DNA of 64,000 nucleotides, taken from positions 543,501 to 607,500 of the forward strand of contig NC_082408.1 in assembly GCF_004011695.2 (NCBI RefSeq). The letters run 5' to 3'. The notes beneath the pieces were generated by a model that was given only the letters and a program-made list of their open reading frames with translations, did no database searches and had not been told where the DNA came from. Below are positions 44,484 through 56,408 of the stretch, piece after piece. A program made the translations under genes and the position numbers. Each line of letters starts with the position of its first letter. The first letter of the stretch is position 1. Origin of the DNA: Ascochyta rabiei (Eukaryota > Ascomycota > Dothideomycetes > Pleosporales > Didymellaceae).

Positions 44484-45361
44484 CAGGGCGCACGAGGAAC
44501 ACTGTTGGCGTTGTACAGCACGAAACGAAACGGCGATATGGAAAGCCGCTGGGATCATCATTGGAATACTATATGCAATGAATGTTGTACAGCATCCTGT
44601 GGGGAGGTACCGTGCATGCAGCCTCACGAAAATGCACGAGAACGAGCGCATGTAGGATCAGTCTACTACGGTATGGTCTCGGGCGAAAATAGATTGAGTC
44701 CCATGGTCAGTTCGGTGGGTCTCGTGCAGAAGCGCCTATCAATATTTATGACGAGCACGCACGGATGCTGTTGCAGATGATAAAGAGAGAAGATGTCTGC
44801 TAATTGGTCCACATTGCACAGGCCATGAGACTCTACTTTCGTCGGAGACCACAGTAGAAAGAAAGATTCGTACTACGAATTTCGTAGTGTGGCAAAGCGG
44901 GAATTTAAAATCACCGAACTGCGTCAATCTACCACCAACGCCAGCACCAAAGAGGAAGGCACGAGACTGGCTTGGCAGGGCCGATTGTGCGAATGGAAGG
45001 CAGACGATACACATCAAGCTTTGTGTGGAGCGGCGGCTCCGTACCTTCCTCTCTGGTTGCAAGCTTGGTGATGCTTGAACGTTGCTGTTGGCTGATGATG
45101 GCGCAGGTGCAGATCCTTGTCCGCGGCATAGTCGCGCTCGAGGTGAACGATCTCGCTCGCTGCGGTAATCTGGTGCGCCTCTCCAGGAGTATATATGGGC
45201 TGATGTGCTACCATGATGCGGTTGACTGCGCTTCTCTTCTGTTGTCCTAAGAGCCACCGCGTCCGGTTAATGGTCAAGCAAGGTAAGAAGTATCGACGAC
45301 CAAGTCGACTACTCATCTGATCGTCCCAGCTTCCTGACGTCTCGGCGTCCACATTGTCAAC
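44484..45361. other. Intergenic region
   Basis: Terminator of the transcription factor gene and promoter of the S28 peptidase. A minus-strand frame (44739-45257) has no domain and is not called. Confidence 0.5.
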
Positions 45362-47131
45362 ATGAGGGCCTCCACACTTGCCTTTGCGCTGTTTCAAGGC
45401 GCCAATGCTTTCAACGCGGCCAAGTTGCGCGACTTTAACTTGCTCGCGGACATGGGTCTCAACGCCGACGGCTCGGCCATGGATGAGGTGTCTGCCAACT
45501 CCTTCATCAAGAGGCTCCGCGTCGGCACCCTGAAAAACGCCGCTACCGACCTAACTGTCAGGCAAGCTGCTCCCGAGACCATCAGCGCTGAGTACGTTTC
45601 CTTGAAGCTGGATCACTTTGGCAAGAGCAAGGACACCTACAACAACCGCTTCTGGGTTGCAGAATCCGGGTACAAGGCCGGAGGCCCGGTCTTCATCTAC
45701 GATGTGGGTGAGACAGATGCTTCGAAGAGCTGGCAGTTCTGGTTGCAGAACGAGACGAGCTTCTTCAAGCAGATTGTTGACCAATTCGGTGGTATTGGAG
45801 TTGTCTGGGAGCACCGCTTTTGTTAGTTCATCTTACCTTTATCTTGACTTGCGTTGCTAACATGTCATACAGATGGCAACTCGACACCTGCACCGATCAA
45901 TCTTGACACTCCGGCGGAGACTTTCAAGTACCTCACAACTGAGCAGTCGCTTGCCGATGTGGACCAGTTCGCCAAGCAGTTCAAGAGAAAGAACATCAAC
46001 GCCACCTTGACTCCTGACAAGACCCCGTGGATCTTCATCGGTGGCTCGTACCCGGCTATGCGCGCCGCTTTCCTTCGCGACAAGTACCCCGACACCATCT
46101 ACGCCGGGTACGCTTCCTCTGCACCTGTTCAATCGAGCCTTGACCAGTCCTTTTACTTTGAGCCTATCTATCGCGGTATGAACAAGTACGGATTCGGCAA
46201 CTGCACTCAGGACATCAAGGCCGCCATCAAGTACATTGACCACACCTTCGACACCGATCGCTCTGCGGCTGCCAAGCTCAAGGAGCAGTTCTTCGGCAAG
46301 GGCGCCGCTTCCAACTCTCACGCCACCTTCGCCGATGCCCTGACCACTATCTTCTACCTGTGGCAGTCATATGGTGTGGATGGCGGTACTGGAAGTCTCC
46401 GCAGCTTCTGTGACTACATCGAGACCGACCCCAAGACCAACACAACCGCTCCTGCTGAGGGCTGGGCGAAGTCCAAGGGCGCAAAGTCCGTGGTCGACAG
46501 GTGGGCGAGCTGGGAGATCTTCACCCTCGTCGTCAACAGCTATCTGGAGACGGAATGCTCCGGAAAGCAGAACGTCACTGGCACCTGCGATCTCAACAAG
46601 CGTTTCACTGTCCCTGCCTCCATCAGCTGGGCATGGCAGTACTGCACGCAGTGGGGTTTCTTCCAGTCTGCAAACCTCGGTCCCAACCAGATCGTCTCCA
46701 AGTACAACTCGCTCGAGCACCAGCGCGACATCTGCCACCGCCAGTTCCCCAACGCCCCGCGCTCGCTGCTGCCCGACTGGCCCGAGACCGACCGCACCAA
46801 CCGCGTCTTCGGCGGCTGGGACATTCGCCCAAGCAACGTGTACTGGTCCGGCGGCGAGTTCGACCCTTGGCGCACGCTGTCGCCTCTCAGCTCCGAGTCT
46901 TTCGCGCCCAGGGTCAACGCCTTCACCGACGCGCCCAAGTGCGGTGTCGAGACGAGCAAGGAGGATATCTTCGGCTACACAATGGCCGACGCGCAGCACG
47001 GCTACGACTTCAGGACATACTTCCCCGGAGGCGCTATTAGCAGGAAGTACTTCACTGATGCGTTGAGTCAGTGGTTGAAGTGCTATAAGCCCAAGGGCGG
47101 GTACGGAGGTGGCTACAAGTGGCGTGCATAG
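45362..47131 (+). CDS. Secreted serine peptidase, S28 family (prolyl carboxypeptidase-like)
   Basis: Protein of 572 residues from exons 45362-45821 and 45873-47131 (51-nt intron). The first 17-20 residues (ASTLAFALFQGANAF) form a signal peptide and a propeptide-like segment follows. The catalytic serine lies in IFIGGSYPAMRA (consensus G-x-S-Y-x-G/A), the aspartate in WSGGEFDPWRTL and the histidine in DAQHGYDF, giving the Ser-Asp-His order of the family. Several Asn-x-Ser/Thr sites suit a secreted glycoprotein. S28 enzymes cleave after proline; fungal ones often serve external protein digestion at low pH. A Gly/Tyr/Lys-rich C-terminus (KPKGGYGGGYKWRA) is unusual. Confidence 0.94.
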
Positions 47132-47626
47132 GGCGTTGCTGTTGCTGAGATGTGGAAGGAGAGGAATCGAATGAATTCCACGGGCTTTGGGTATTAGCGC
47201 CATCGTTACCGCTATTGATAGATGAGAACAAAGATTTCAGTCTACATTGTCAACTTGGTTACCTTGTTTCCTGGGTTCACTCGACAGCGACGAGCTCGGT
47301 GCCGCCCCGCGTGTGAGACTGACCTGGCGCTTATGAACTCGCCCGCAGTGTCCGTCGTGTGCCTTCCCGGGGAAAGGTGGAGTGCGATACATGGCCATCT
47401 CCCTGTTCTTTCCCAGGGGTGCGCTGGCTATGCAGCTTCTCGCGCGACATGAAGCGGAGGCTGCTTCGATATCTGATTGCTTGGGCCTTGCTCGCTCATA
47501 TGGATAAGGAAGGGGATATCGAGATCCTTGCGGTGTTGGACATGGTTGGTTGGTGAGTGAGGGTCTGTCTGGCCCGCGATGGATTGCATGGACTCCCGAC
47601 GTCCAGGAAATGCGAATGCATGCATT
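47132..47626. other. Intergenic region
   Basis: Normal-composition flank between the S28 gene and the Harbinger relic. No gene seen. Confidence 0.5.
47624..47626. other. ATT target-site duplication, left copy
   Basis: ATT abuts the GGAGGGG end; the same three bases follow the right end at 50874-50876. A three-base duplication is typical of PIF/Harbinger. Confidence 0.6.
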
Positions 47627-47642
47627 GGAGGGGTTTAGATGA
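47627..47642 (+). repeat. Left terminal inverted repeat of the Harbinger relic
   Basis: GGAGGGGTTTAGATGA, perfect inverse of the right end. Confidence 0.85.
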
Positions 47643-48439
47643 TCGGTTTTTCCGTGACAGATAGCTGTTTCCGTTAATAAGTCAGCAGGGTGGCGTAAGA
47701 CTAGTTAGGGGGCCCTACTAGACAGTCTGTTCTAAGTTAGATAAGATAAAAACAACGCTACCCTCTTAGCGTGTAAATATAAGTTTATAACAAACTTAGG
47801 GTAAACTTATAGGGTAAACTAGATTTTTTGCTGTAAGCTAATTAGTTACTAGAGTTAAAAGATAGGTAACCTACTAGGTTTACAAACCTATAGCTAACAG
47901 CTTAACCCTAGCACCCTTTTATAGGTGGCTAAGCAGGCTTCTAAAATTAAGGCCTCTGCCGCAGAAGTAGCTGTTATTAACCCCTAGTTGCTATTGCTAG
48001 TAACACTGTCTTATCTGCCTATATTGTTATTAATAGCTGTTAACTATAACATCTTATTAGCCTTAACTTCTATCTACCTTATTATTAAATAAGTCCTTAA
48101 AGCTAAGTGTTATATTATAGTAGTATTGTTAAACTAGCTGTATAGAAGTAGCAGTGTACTACCTAATAATAGTAGACCTAAGGATAGTTAAGGTAGAACT
48201 TAACCTAAGTATATAAGTTTACTAGAAAAGTAAGTACTTATAGAGATAGCTGCAATATCTTATATATAGAAGTTACACCTATAGAGTAAAGGTAACTTTT
48301 ATTAATTTATGTAGAGGATGTTTATAAAGGATAATTATAATATATTAGAGATAGTAATAATAAAGTTTTTTAACACTATAATAGGTAACTAAGACGCTAA
48401 GATTAAAGTAGATAATACGTCTAGCAAAGAGATAAGATA

Positions 48440-48900
48440 CAGCAGCTACTAGGAGCACCTAAATATTCTAAGAAAGTAGTTAGCTTATATTGTTGCTAAG
48501 GTAAAGTTAAACGTTAGTAAGTATAAAAAGAGAGAGACACTACAGCAGACTGCTAAGTAGAAGGCTAAGGTAGAGTTAGTAAAGACTTACTCTAATAAAC
48601 TAAGTAAGGCTATTAACGTAGAGGATAGCAGCAACAATAGTTAGACTAACTAAGACACTAAGCGCTTATAGTTAGTTACTTATAGTAGCACTTCTTAGTT
48701 AAATTATAGCTTATTAATGCTAAATAGTGCTAGAAAGAAGTTTAAGCAGAAAGCTAAGGTGTCTGCTAAAGCTGTTAGTAAGTCTATTAAAACCTTAGCC
48801 TAAGTAACTAAAGCTGGTGCCTTTAAGATAGCTGCTGCTGTAGCTACCTTAGGTAGGGGAGCTAACCTCTAGAGCTTTGTTAAATAGAGTTAAACTAAGA
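48440..48900 (+). pseudogene. Degenerate second Harbinger protein (possibly Myb/SANT-like)
   Basis: A Lys/Ala-rich frame (KLNVSKYKKRETLQQ, ARKKFKQKAKVSAK) interrupted by TAG at former Trp/Gln codons. Its place and opposite orientation to the transposase match the DNA-binding partner of PIF/Harbinger elements. The identity is inferred from position; no Myb repeat is provable after RIP. Confidence 0.45.
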
Positions 48901-49729
48901 CTAAGATGCGCTTTAAGGCGCTAGAGAAGAATATTAACAAGTAGTTAAAGCAGTAGAGTTAGACAATATAGTAGATAAATACTAGTATTACTAATATTAT
49001 AGTGTTATTATAGTAGTTAAGGTAGGGTTATTAAGGCGTATAGGTGGCTATAAGGGAGTTTTAATACTTTTATAAATGCTATTACTACTCTATTACTAAC
49101 TTTAAGCTGCTGTATAGGCTTTATACTAATTTAGTAATGCTTTACCTAATTAGGAAGGTAGTAAGAGATTACAGCGCCTAGGTTTTACTGCCCTACACTA
49201 AGCCTTACTTTTTTAGGGTAATTATAGAGATTCTACTACCTAGATTCTTTAGTGTTTTAGTAGGCTAGCTATATAAAATACTAATAATTTTACTACCTAT
49301 TAACTTTTTAGTTACTATATATATAAATTTAATAGTTATTACTTACGCGCAGTAAGTAATGCAGAGTTTTCTGCTAATCTTATTAATAAGATTATTTTTT
49401 ACTGTTATAAACATAACTATATAGCTAGGCACAGCTACCTAAAACTATTAATCCCTAGTGTTACTGTTTAACTTAAATCTTCTACTTAAATACTCCTCTA
49501 ACAACAGCGTGGCTATATTAAAGGCCTAAGAGATCTAATTCCTGCCTCTTATATAAGTCTAGTAGTTTTATAGAAATATAAAGACTAGTATATACAACCT
49601 AACTAGTAATAGGCCTATTACTATTAAGGTACGTAGTTGTAGCAATTTAAAGATTCTCTTTACGCTACTAAAGCCTTACTTAACTACAATCTACTTAGTT
49701 AACAACTACTAATTAATCTTCTTCTGCTT

Positions 49730-50420
49730 TAGTGTTAAATACTTACTATTAATGTTCTTGTAAGGTCCTAGCATATAATCTTAGCTTTTAAAAGCTGCGT
49801 CTCTATAGATATATTAGTACTTACTATCTAGCAACTAGCTTAATAGCTCTCTAAGTTAGTAACTAAAGTCTAAGACTATACACACAGTTGCGTCCCTGCT
49901 AGAAGATAGGACACCTAAGAAGTAGCTGCTAAAGAGACTGTTAGGTAAGACAATTACTATATAATTAAGTAAGTGTTACTTCTTATAACCTAAGTAGTAT
50001 AGTTACTAATTATTAAATATAGGTTAGCAGACTCTAATCTTAGTCCTGTTAACAAAGCTAAAGATAAGGTCTTTAGCGGCTCCTAGTAACCCCCCTACAG
50101 CTTTGTAGCAAGCCTCTATTATTAGCTACTTTAATATCTTTATATTAAGCTCTATCTGCAAGCCCTATATATCCTATAAGTACTCTAAAATGCTATTTTA
50201 TACTATACTTAGCTACGTACAGCTGTAGCTAAAAGTAGAGATAAGATAACTAAAGGTAAGTAGGTAAGCAGCACACTAACAGAACACTAATAAGGCTTCC
50301 TCTAGTAAACTAATAGATATGTTATAGAATCTTATTCTCTTATCCTAACTATATTTAGTAGGTAGGTTAAGACTCTAAGCTAGCTTCTGCATTTCTGCTT
50401 TTGTAAACTAAGTAAAGAAG
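49730..50420 (-). pseudogene. Degenerate PIF/Harbinger DDE transposase
   Basis: Residues recalling the family order: a gYKK block, LPNSLFSSYFLG, then SRDA, then the LLDSKY-YIYRDAAF acidic region, then LGPYKN. More than ten stop codons remain in the frame, mostly TAG. Limits are approximate. Confidence 0.7.
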
Positions 50421-50857
50421 CAGAATGTCTTGTTATTAATCCTACCTTGTTCCTTAGGTAGCTATATATTTAGCATTAATTTATATATAGTATAGCGCTT
50501 TAAAGGTCTCTATAGCTACTTTAGTTACGTACTAGGATCTAACTTAGCTAGCAGGGCAGTAGCTGCTGTAGTAACTGCGATTGCGTTGTTAGAGGTAGTA
50601 TAGAGATACCAGCTTATAAATTAAATAACGTAGAAGCAGGTTTTATAGTCTATATTTAGTAAGTAACTGCTAATAAATAATAGACAGTACAGCCTTTACT
50701 AACGCAAATATTTTAGATTATAGTTTTTATCTAAACCCCTCTTCTGCAGCGTGCAGTTTCCGTCTTATCTAAAGTCCCTCCAGCACTAGTTAGGGGTGAG
50801 CGTTACGCTAAACTACCCCTAGATAGTTTCTGGCGTATAGTAACGACTCGAATATTT

Positions 50858-50873
50858 TCATCTAAACCCCTCC
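50858..50873 (-). repeat. Right terminal inverted repeat of the Harbinger relic
   Basis: The reverse complement reads GGAGGGGTTTAGATGA. Composition returns to normal immediately after. Confidence 0.85.
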
Positions 50874-50876
50874 ATT

Positions 50877-51210
50877 GAGAAGACTTTCCCTTTTCTTACT
50901 ACCCAGGTGCAAGGATATGCACTGATCAGGATCACTGTGCGTCACGAGACCAAGACGTATGATACTTTTATTGTATTGCCTTTACTGGCTAAACCATACA
51001 TGACTACCATTCCTTCGTCATAAGAGCTCTCTGTCTGGAATGCTTCTGCAAGTAGTACCCTCCAGTAGCGTCAGTGACAGAATTAACAGCATTTCCATGG
51101 CGGCTGCATCGACCTACGACTAAGGAACTCGACACACAATGTTAGAACCGCAATCACACCCATAGCTCAAAGCAAGATCATCCATTGCCTGTTTCGAGCT
51201 TACCGTCACT
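50877..51210. other. Intergenic region
   Basis: Short 3' flank of the next gene; no gene seen. Confidence 0.5.
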
Positions 51211-53787
51211 CTAGCGGCGGCCCTTGGAGGCATACCCCCACGGCCTAGGGATCGGCCAGTGGGCAGGACGGCCAGACCCATAAAATGGTTTGCCTGTAGT
51301 TGAAGAAGTAATTTGTGCTGTCTTACGTGCAGGCTCGTTGCTGCCCTTGTTTGCGCGCTTCGCTGGGGGAGCAGCGGTAGGACGCTTGTGCTTGCGGACG
51401 CGGGATGGTTCGAATTCTGAGCCTGGGTCCGAGTCTGATTGTTTTGATTCTTCCGAATCTTCCGGTTCCTCGTCTTGATCGTCATCGGAGTTGTTATCGC
51501 TTGTTTCGGCTTCAGTGTCCGCTTGGTCAGACTGTGCCTCTGATTCAGAGACGTCTGGCTCCTCTATCGATGTGGTGAGCTTGTTCTTGTCCATTTTCGA
51601 AGGGGCGCAGCTCTCGACCTCAGACCCTTCGTCTTCATCGCCTTCAATCTCGTGCTCTGCATCTTCTTCACGAGAAGCTTCGTCTTGAGAAGCCTCATCT
51701 ATCTCCATCTCATCTGTGTCCCGATGTCCAGCACTGCGCAACGTGCGACGAACAGGGCCTTCGAAACGCTTCTTGGAGGCATTCTTCGGACCTTGCATGC
51801 GTTTGGATGGAGGTGAAGGAGTCTCCTCATCGGAATCAGACTCTGTCAGATCAATCGCACGCTTGCGAGACATGCCATTGAACTTTCTACCTGGCTCCAT
51901 GGGCGGTGTTGCCCGATGCGGGGAAGAACGACCGAGGCCGTGACCGCGAATGGCATAGGTCTTCTTCCATGAAGGAGATGTAGGAAAAGGCGATGGTGAT
52001 ACTGGAGAGGTCGTGTGGTTAGACTCGTTCGTGGGGCTGTCAGGAATCGACTGACGACGCGAAAGCTCGTGAGACTCTTCCTCGTCGGGGTCTTCAGATG
52101 TTACTGCGCGAGCAAGAGGCTTCGAAGCTGGAGCAGAGCGCTTATACTTCTGCTTGGGCTTGCGCGAAGTAGGCTGTGGGACGTTTGTCTTGTTGACAAG
52201 GACATCCTGCTCATCTTCTGGAACGTCTGTCTTGCCCTTCAACCGATCGGCATCCTTGCGGCGTCCTTCCTCCAGCCAATTCTGGCGCTTCAGATTCTGA
52301 CGTGCCATGGTCCTCGCACCAGACATCTTCTGCTTCGGTGCACCGACCAATGCTTCAGTGCCCTCGCCCTTCATCAAATTGTCACACAGAAACTTGGACA
52401 ACTTGAGCATGTCACAGATGGCAACAATACGCTGCTCGAACGTAAGGCTACGAGAAGCATGCAGCTTCTTATGCGCGTCGTGACAGTATATGTTCATAAC
52501 CGACGGACCCTGGGCGTGGAGGCGCTCAGCGACGTCCACCATCTGCCAGCACACCTTCTCCATCTCTTGAATGTTGTAGTAACCGGCATTTCGCCAGCGC
52601 TTCACGAAAGAGAAGCCATCCTTATTGTCCTTACATGTTGAAGTATCCTGCATGGCATCGAGTATCTTGAGAACCCAGTACGCGCGGTCCTCGTTCGTGT
52701 CTGGCACAGTCTCATCGGGAGACGGGGCCTGCCAGTTCTTCTCTAGATAGCGACCAGGCATCGCTGCTTCCGCTTCGCGAAGGCTGATGAACGTCAAGCG
52801 ACCATAAGATTGTTTCGGGGTGTGAGCATCCTGCGTGCGGTCGGATGTGCGATTGACTCGGGCCTTTCGGCTGGCGCGAGAGCGTGGAGGGTTTGAAGGG
52901 CCTTCCTGCTGTTCAGACGGAGTTATTGCAGCAGTTTGCAAGGCGGTCGGCGGAATAGGAGAAAGCTCTGGTGGAGTGACTTCGATTGGCGTGATTTGCA
53001 GTGCCTGTACATCCTGGGCTGGTTCAGGTTCCTGATATAGCAGAGTCTGTGGTTGCAGAGAGCCATGTGCTTGCTGAAATATCTGCTGATCTGGAGGCAA
53101 CTGAGCGTTCATGGGCGATTGGACCGGAGGCTGCATGCTCAGAGCGAGTTGATTCTGGGCAAACTGGAATTGTTGTACAGCTTGCATGTACTGAATTTGT
53201 GCGACGCTTGGCTGTGGCTGGTGAAGCTGGACCTGCTGGTTTGCGAATACCGGCCATTGTTGCTGCTGACCGCTACCAGGCATTGGGATCAACTTATTCG
53301 TGCCCGTCAGATGCCACATGAAGGCATTATCAGGTGCTGGAACGGAAGCTGATTCAGTCTGAGGCTGCCACATGTTGTTGTTGAGAAGTACAGCGGGATC
53401 GACGGTAAGGACTGGCGTGAGTGGGGTTCGAGGAAACGTCTGGTCAAAGGTCAGATCCGTGTTACCTATCTGTGGAATCGGCTGATCAGGCAGTGACGAG
53501 ACGTTCATCGGTCCATCGCCAAAATCAATGTCTTGGAAGAGATCATCGGATTCCTCGAAGTACGCACCGTCGGAGGACGCAAGAGGTGGATGCTCTTGAG
53601 CGACATCTTGGGAGTACGGCAGAGACTTGTTGCCTAGATGAGGGCTATCTATAGCTTCGTGGAGCCAATCAGAAAGATCTTTCTCGAACAGGTCAGTTCC
53701 GTTGCTGAAGAGATGATTGTCGGCAATGAGGGGGATATCCAGTCCGTCATCCTCACCAAATTCGAACAAGTCATCGAATTGATTCAT
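51211..53787 (-). CDS. Unknown-function paralogous family protein, member 3 (intronless, large)
   Basis: Single exon of 858 residues from the ATG at 53787. An acidic N-terminus (FDDLFEFGEDDGLD) leads into a Gln/Pro-rich low-complexity region to about residue 300. The family core lies at about 365-480: NEDRAYWVLKIL, FVKRWRNAGYY, MEKVCWQMV, RLHAQGP, LTFEQRI and LSKFL. It aligns best with member 4 at 62.1 kb. After it comes a long disordered tail with Lys/Arg patches (PKQKYKRS, KKRFEGPVRR) and runs of Asp/Glu/Ser (SDNNSDDDQDEEPEDSEE). Overall it looks nuclear or chromatin-associated, but that is inferred from composition. It begins 335 bp beyond the Harbinger relic. Confidence 0.86.
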   Translation of the reverse strand: MNQFDDLFEFGEDDGLDIPLIADNHLFSNGTDLFEKDLSDWLHEAIDSPHLGNKSLPYSQDVAQEHPPLASSDGAYFEESDDLFQDIDFGDGPMNVSSLPDQPIPQIGNTDLTFDQTFPRTPLTPVLTVDPAVLLNNNMWQPQTESASVPAPDNAFMWHLTGTNKLIPMPGSGQQQQWPVFANQQVQLHQPQPSVAQIQYMQAVQQFQFAQNQLALSMQPPVQSPMNAQLPPDQQIFQQAHGSLQPQTLLYQEPEPAQDVQALQITPIEVTPPELSPIPPTALQTAAITPSEQQEGPSNPPRSRASRKARVNRTSDRTQDAHTPKQSYGRLTFISLREAEAAMPGRYLEKNWQAPSPDETVPDTNEDRAYWVLKILDAMQDTSTCKDNKDGFSFVKRWRNAGYYNIQEMEKVCWQMVDVAERLHAQGPSVMNIYCHDAHKKLHASRSLTFEQRIVAICDMLKLSKFLCDNLMKGEGTEALVGAPKQKMSGARTMARQNLKRQNWLEEGRRKDADRLKGKTDVPEDEQDVLVNKTNVPQPTSRKPKQKYKRSAPASKPLARAVTSEDPDEEESHELSRRQSIPDSPTNESNHTTSPVSPSPFPTSPSWKKTYAIRGHGLGRSSPHRATPPMEPGRKFNGMSRKRAIDLTESDSDEETPSPPSKRMQGPKNASKKRFEGPVRRTLRSAGHRDTDEMEIDEASQDEASREEDAEHEIEGDEDEGSEVESCAPSKMDKNKLTTSIEEPDVSESEAQSDQADTEAETSDNNSDDDQDEEPEDSEESKQSDSDPGSEFEPSRVRKHKRPTAAPPAKRANKGSNEPARKTAQITSSTTGKPFYGSGRPAHWPIPRPWGYASKGRR

Positions 53788-54850
53788 CCTGGAGTGTCCT
53801 GGAGGTCAACAGAACAACTTGTGGTTGGTTTACAGATTTGGTGTCCTTTGGGAAGAGCTGGAATACTCGAAGTAGTACTTCTCCTGACTATTGCCTGTAC
53901 GTAGCTTGAGCGTGGTGAAAAGCTGCGTGCCCTAGACCGCGAAGCCGAGATAGATACTGTTGTCGAGATGTAGAGCTGGTTGTTAGAAATGGGATGAGTT
54001 AGAGAGTGTGATAAGACCATAAGTATGATCAGGGGGTGCTATACAAAGGCTGTGAAAGTGAGTGTAAGAAGTCCAGCGAGTGTTGAGACATAGAATCTCG
54101 CTATGGCCTGGGTCGTGCTGCAAGAGTGAATATAATACGCGAACTTGAAAGAGTCTTCCCATCTGCCGTATGCATACAACGTAACCTTTGTTCAACTCGA
54201 CAGGCGTGCATTCACTATGCTCTCGAACAAGGGACCAATGCGATTCATTCGAACACTGTTCGTAGGACGTACTCAAAATGCGTTTCACCGTGTTGTTGAC
54301 GCATTAACTAACCCATTGAACATTGTATAATGCTCGGAAAATTTGTGGGTGAGGAAGAACACTCATTTTGAGGTGATGTTGATCCATCTCTAACATTTTC
54401 GAATGTCTGTTGCATGCGAGTCTTTCGAAGTGATTAAATCTCGGTGATACCTGTGCGAGTCCAACATCATACTTCCTGCGGTATGTGCTGCATTTAATGA
54501 GACAGCTAAGCGGCCACCGAGTCTATTAGAAAGGCCCAGGAAATGTGTGAAGGCATGTTGTGAATTTACCAGGGTTTGTTTAACGTACAGCGAGAAAGGA
54601 CGGGAGTCGATTATCTTAGCTAAAAGCAACGGCCTTTTGATGGATAGTCCATTGCTTGGTTTGCTGTAGTTACGAACAGAAGTGCCGCGGGCCGCGTCAG
54701 GGGAGTGGTGTTGGAGAGATGGTTGTGTCAGGGCTGTTCAAGCCTGATTGGCGCGTTGTGTCACTGCCTTGAGAAACACGCACTTCTAGCAGTCGCGTCT
54801 TATTGCTGGTATTGATATAAACATACTGCACAGCATCATCATATGAAATA
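53788..54850. other. Intergenic region
   Basis: Promoter of the 53.8 kb gene and 3' flank of the DUF1593 gene. No supported gene. Confidence 0.5.
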
Positions 54851-56408
54851 TCAACTAAGGTCTTTCATCAGATCGCCAATCGCGTCCGAGCCACTGCTGC
54901 CACCCTTGAGCTCCTTGTTCGTGACCTGAATCAATACACGCCTGTAGCTCGTTAAACTGGGCGTGCCGTCGTCCGTAACCTCCAGAATCAAATGCAACAG
55001 TTGTCCCTGTGTCACTGGCTTTCTGCTCATCAACTCAACCGCGCACCTGTCGGGTGGTGGTAACGTGACTTCAACCTTCTTACCCACGTCGTCGAGCTTC
55101 CTAATCTGCAACTCCGCAACTTCGGCGTCTATCCACCACTGTGTCGCGGTTGGCTCACGGTAATGCCACCACTTAAAGGCAAGGTTACCGCCGTCGGGAT
55201 CGTAGGTACCACTGGCATCGAGAGTGATGGAAGACCCGGCTTCAGCGTCGATGCGCACAGGCGTAAGATCCTTCGTTCCATTGAGGTGGACGATGGGATG
55301 GTGATTGACTTTATGGAAGCCGGGCTCCATACTCCACTTGATCCTGGCTGCAAAATCGTTCTGGAAGGCATCGCGCCAGCGCCAGATCGTGGAGTGGTTC
55401 GAGGCGTGCGTTCTTCCGTCAAGGCCTGTGACGCGGTCTACTGTGTCGCTGTAGTGATTGCTGTTCAAGCCTACACTGCTGACGTCCGTTCGAGCATAGC
55501 GGCCGCCCCAAGATCCGTAGTCGGGGCACTCGGGGACGCCAAGACCGTTTTGAATAAGGTAAAGGAAGGTAGGCGTGTCGCCTTCTGGGATGAAGAGGTA
55601 GTCTGGGTACACGCTACCGAGTGGACCGATCTGGATGTTCTCTTTGATCCAGCTCTTCTCCATCTTCGAGAAGTCCGGTCCACCCTGGTCGAAGCCGTAA
55701 AATTTCTCTCCTGAGATTCCTGTCCAAGCCGCCATGCCATATTGGTTCCATCCATGTATTGAGGCAATGTAGAATACATCAGGGAAGTTGTTGCGAATCC
55801 ATGCGCCTGTGTCGTCCTGATCAGAAATTGCATACACGCGCACACGTGACAGGAGGCGCTGAGAGTCTTCGGGGGAGAACTCGTCATCGATCTTCACCAA
55901 TACTTGGGCGAGAGTGTTGGTGCCGCCCCAGCAGAGGATCCACAGTGGTAGTGTCGAAGGTGCGACAATACGATCGTACAGTAGTTGGCTTCCAGCAGAA
56001 AGAGGGATGTCTTGCCCAACAGCAGACATGCCATACGTCTAAAGATATATCAATACTGATTGGCACGTGATGTTCTCAGCACCGTGTAATTGTTGGACAT
56101 ACCTCAGCACCTTTTCTTATCAATGCTTTGAAGTGCTCCGCGCTGGGGTAGGGCCAATCAGGATGGACATGCTTGTTCAGGTTCTCAACTGCACCCGCAT
56201 ACGCATCGATAATCTTCTCCATGTCCTGCGGGCATACTTTGTCCTTCATCCAAGTGCTTGTACATGCCACAAGTCCCTCGGTCTCGAATTGGTTTGCATA
56301 CAACAGGTAGCGACATAGCGACTCAGCATCATCGGGCTCATTCGAGATGTCGGACAAGATGAAGACGCGGGGCTTCTGGGGATACGTTTGAAGTTTTGTC
56401 GTGGCCAT
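54851..56408 (-). CDS. DUF1593 / nucleoside-hydrolase-like protein (Sde182-type)
   Basis: Protein of 497 residues from exons 56103-56408 and 54851-56038 (64-nt intron, phase 0). It opens with RVFILSDISNEPDDAESLCRYL, the Asp-rich calcium-site pattern of the nucleoside-hydrolase fold. The DUF1593 domain continues with LWILCWGGTNTLAQ, ISDQDDTGAWIR, FYIASIHGWNQYG and a conserved YGSWGGRYAR, followed by a C-terminal beta-sandwich-like region (SITLDASGTYDPDGGNLAFKWW) that resembles PKD-type carbohydrate-associated modules. Bacterial homologues are called cellulose-binding, but substrate evidence is thin. No signal peptide is visible at this ATG, which is unusual for a polysaccharide enzyme. Confidence 0.9.

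Larger units (their letters stand above)
47627..50873. mobile_element. RIP-degraded PIF/Harbinger DNA transposon with two ORF remnants
   Basis: A 3247-bp AT-rich block with 16-bp perfect inverted ends (GGAGGGGTTTAGATGA) at 47627-47642 and 50858-50873 and a three-base flanking duplication. The minus strand from about 50420 to 49730 still reads as a Harbinger DDE transposase: YLGYKK, VIVLPNSLFSSYFLG, a SRDA block and LLDSKY-YIYRDAAFKS, LGPYKNI. The plus strand around 48440-48900 reads a second protein, as expected for these two-gene elements. TA excess, CpA scarcity and many TAG/TAA codons show RIP. A third copy of the terminal core (atctaaacccctc) sits at 50729-50741. It is not capable of self-transposition. 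Confidence 0.85.

Noticed and set aside
44739..45257. 172-codon minus-strand frame
   Set aside because: No family pattern, no splice signals, sits in intergenic DNA between two well-defined genes.
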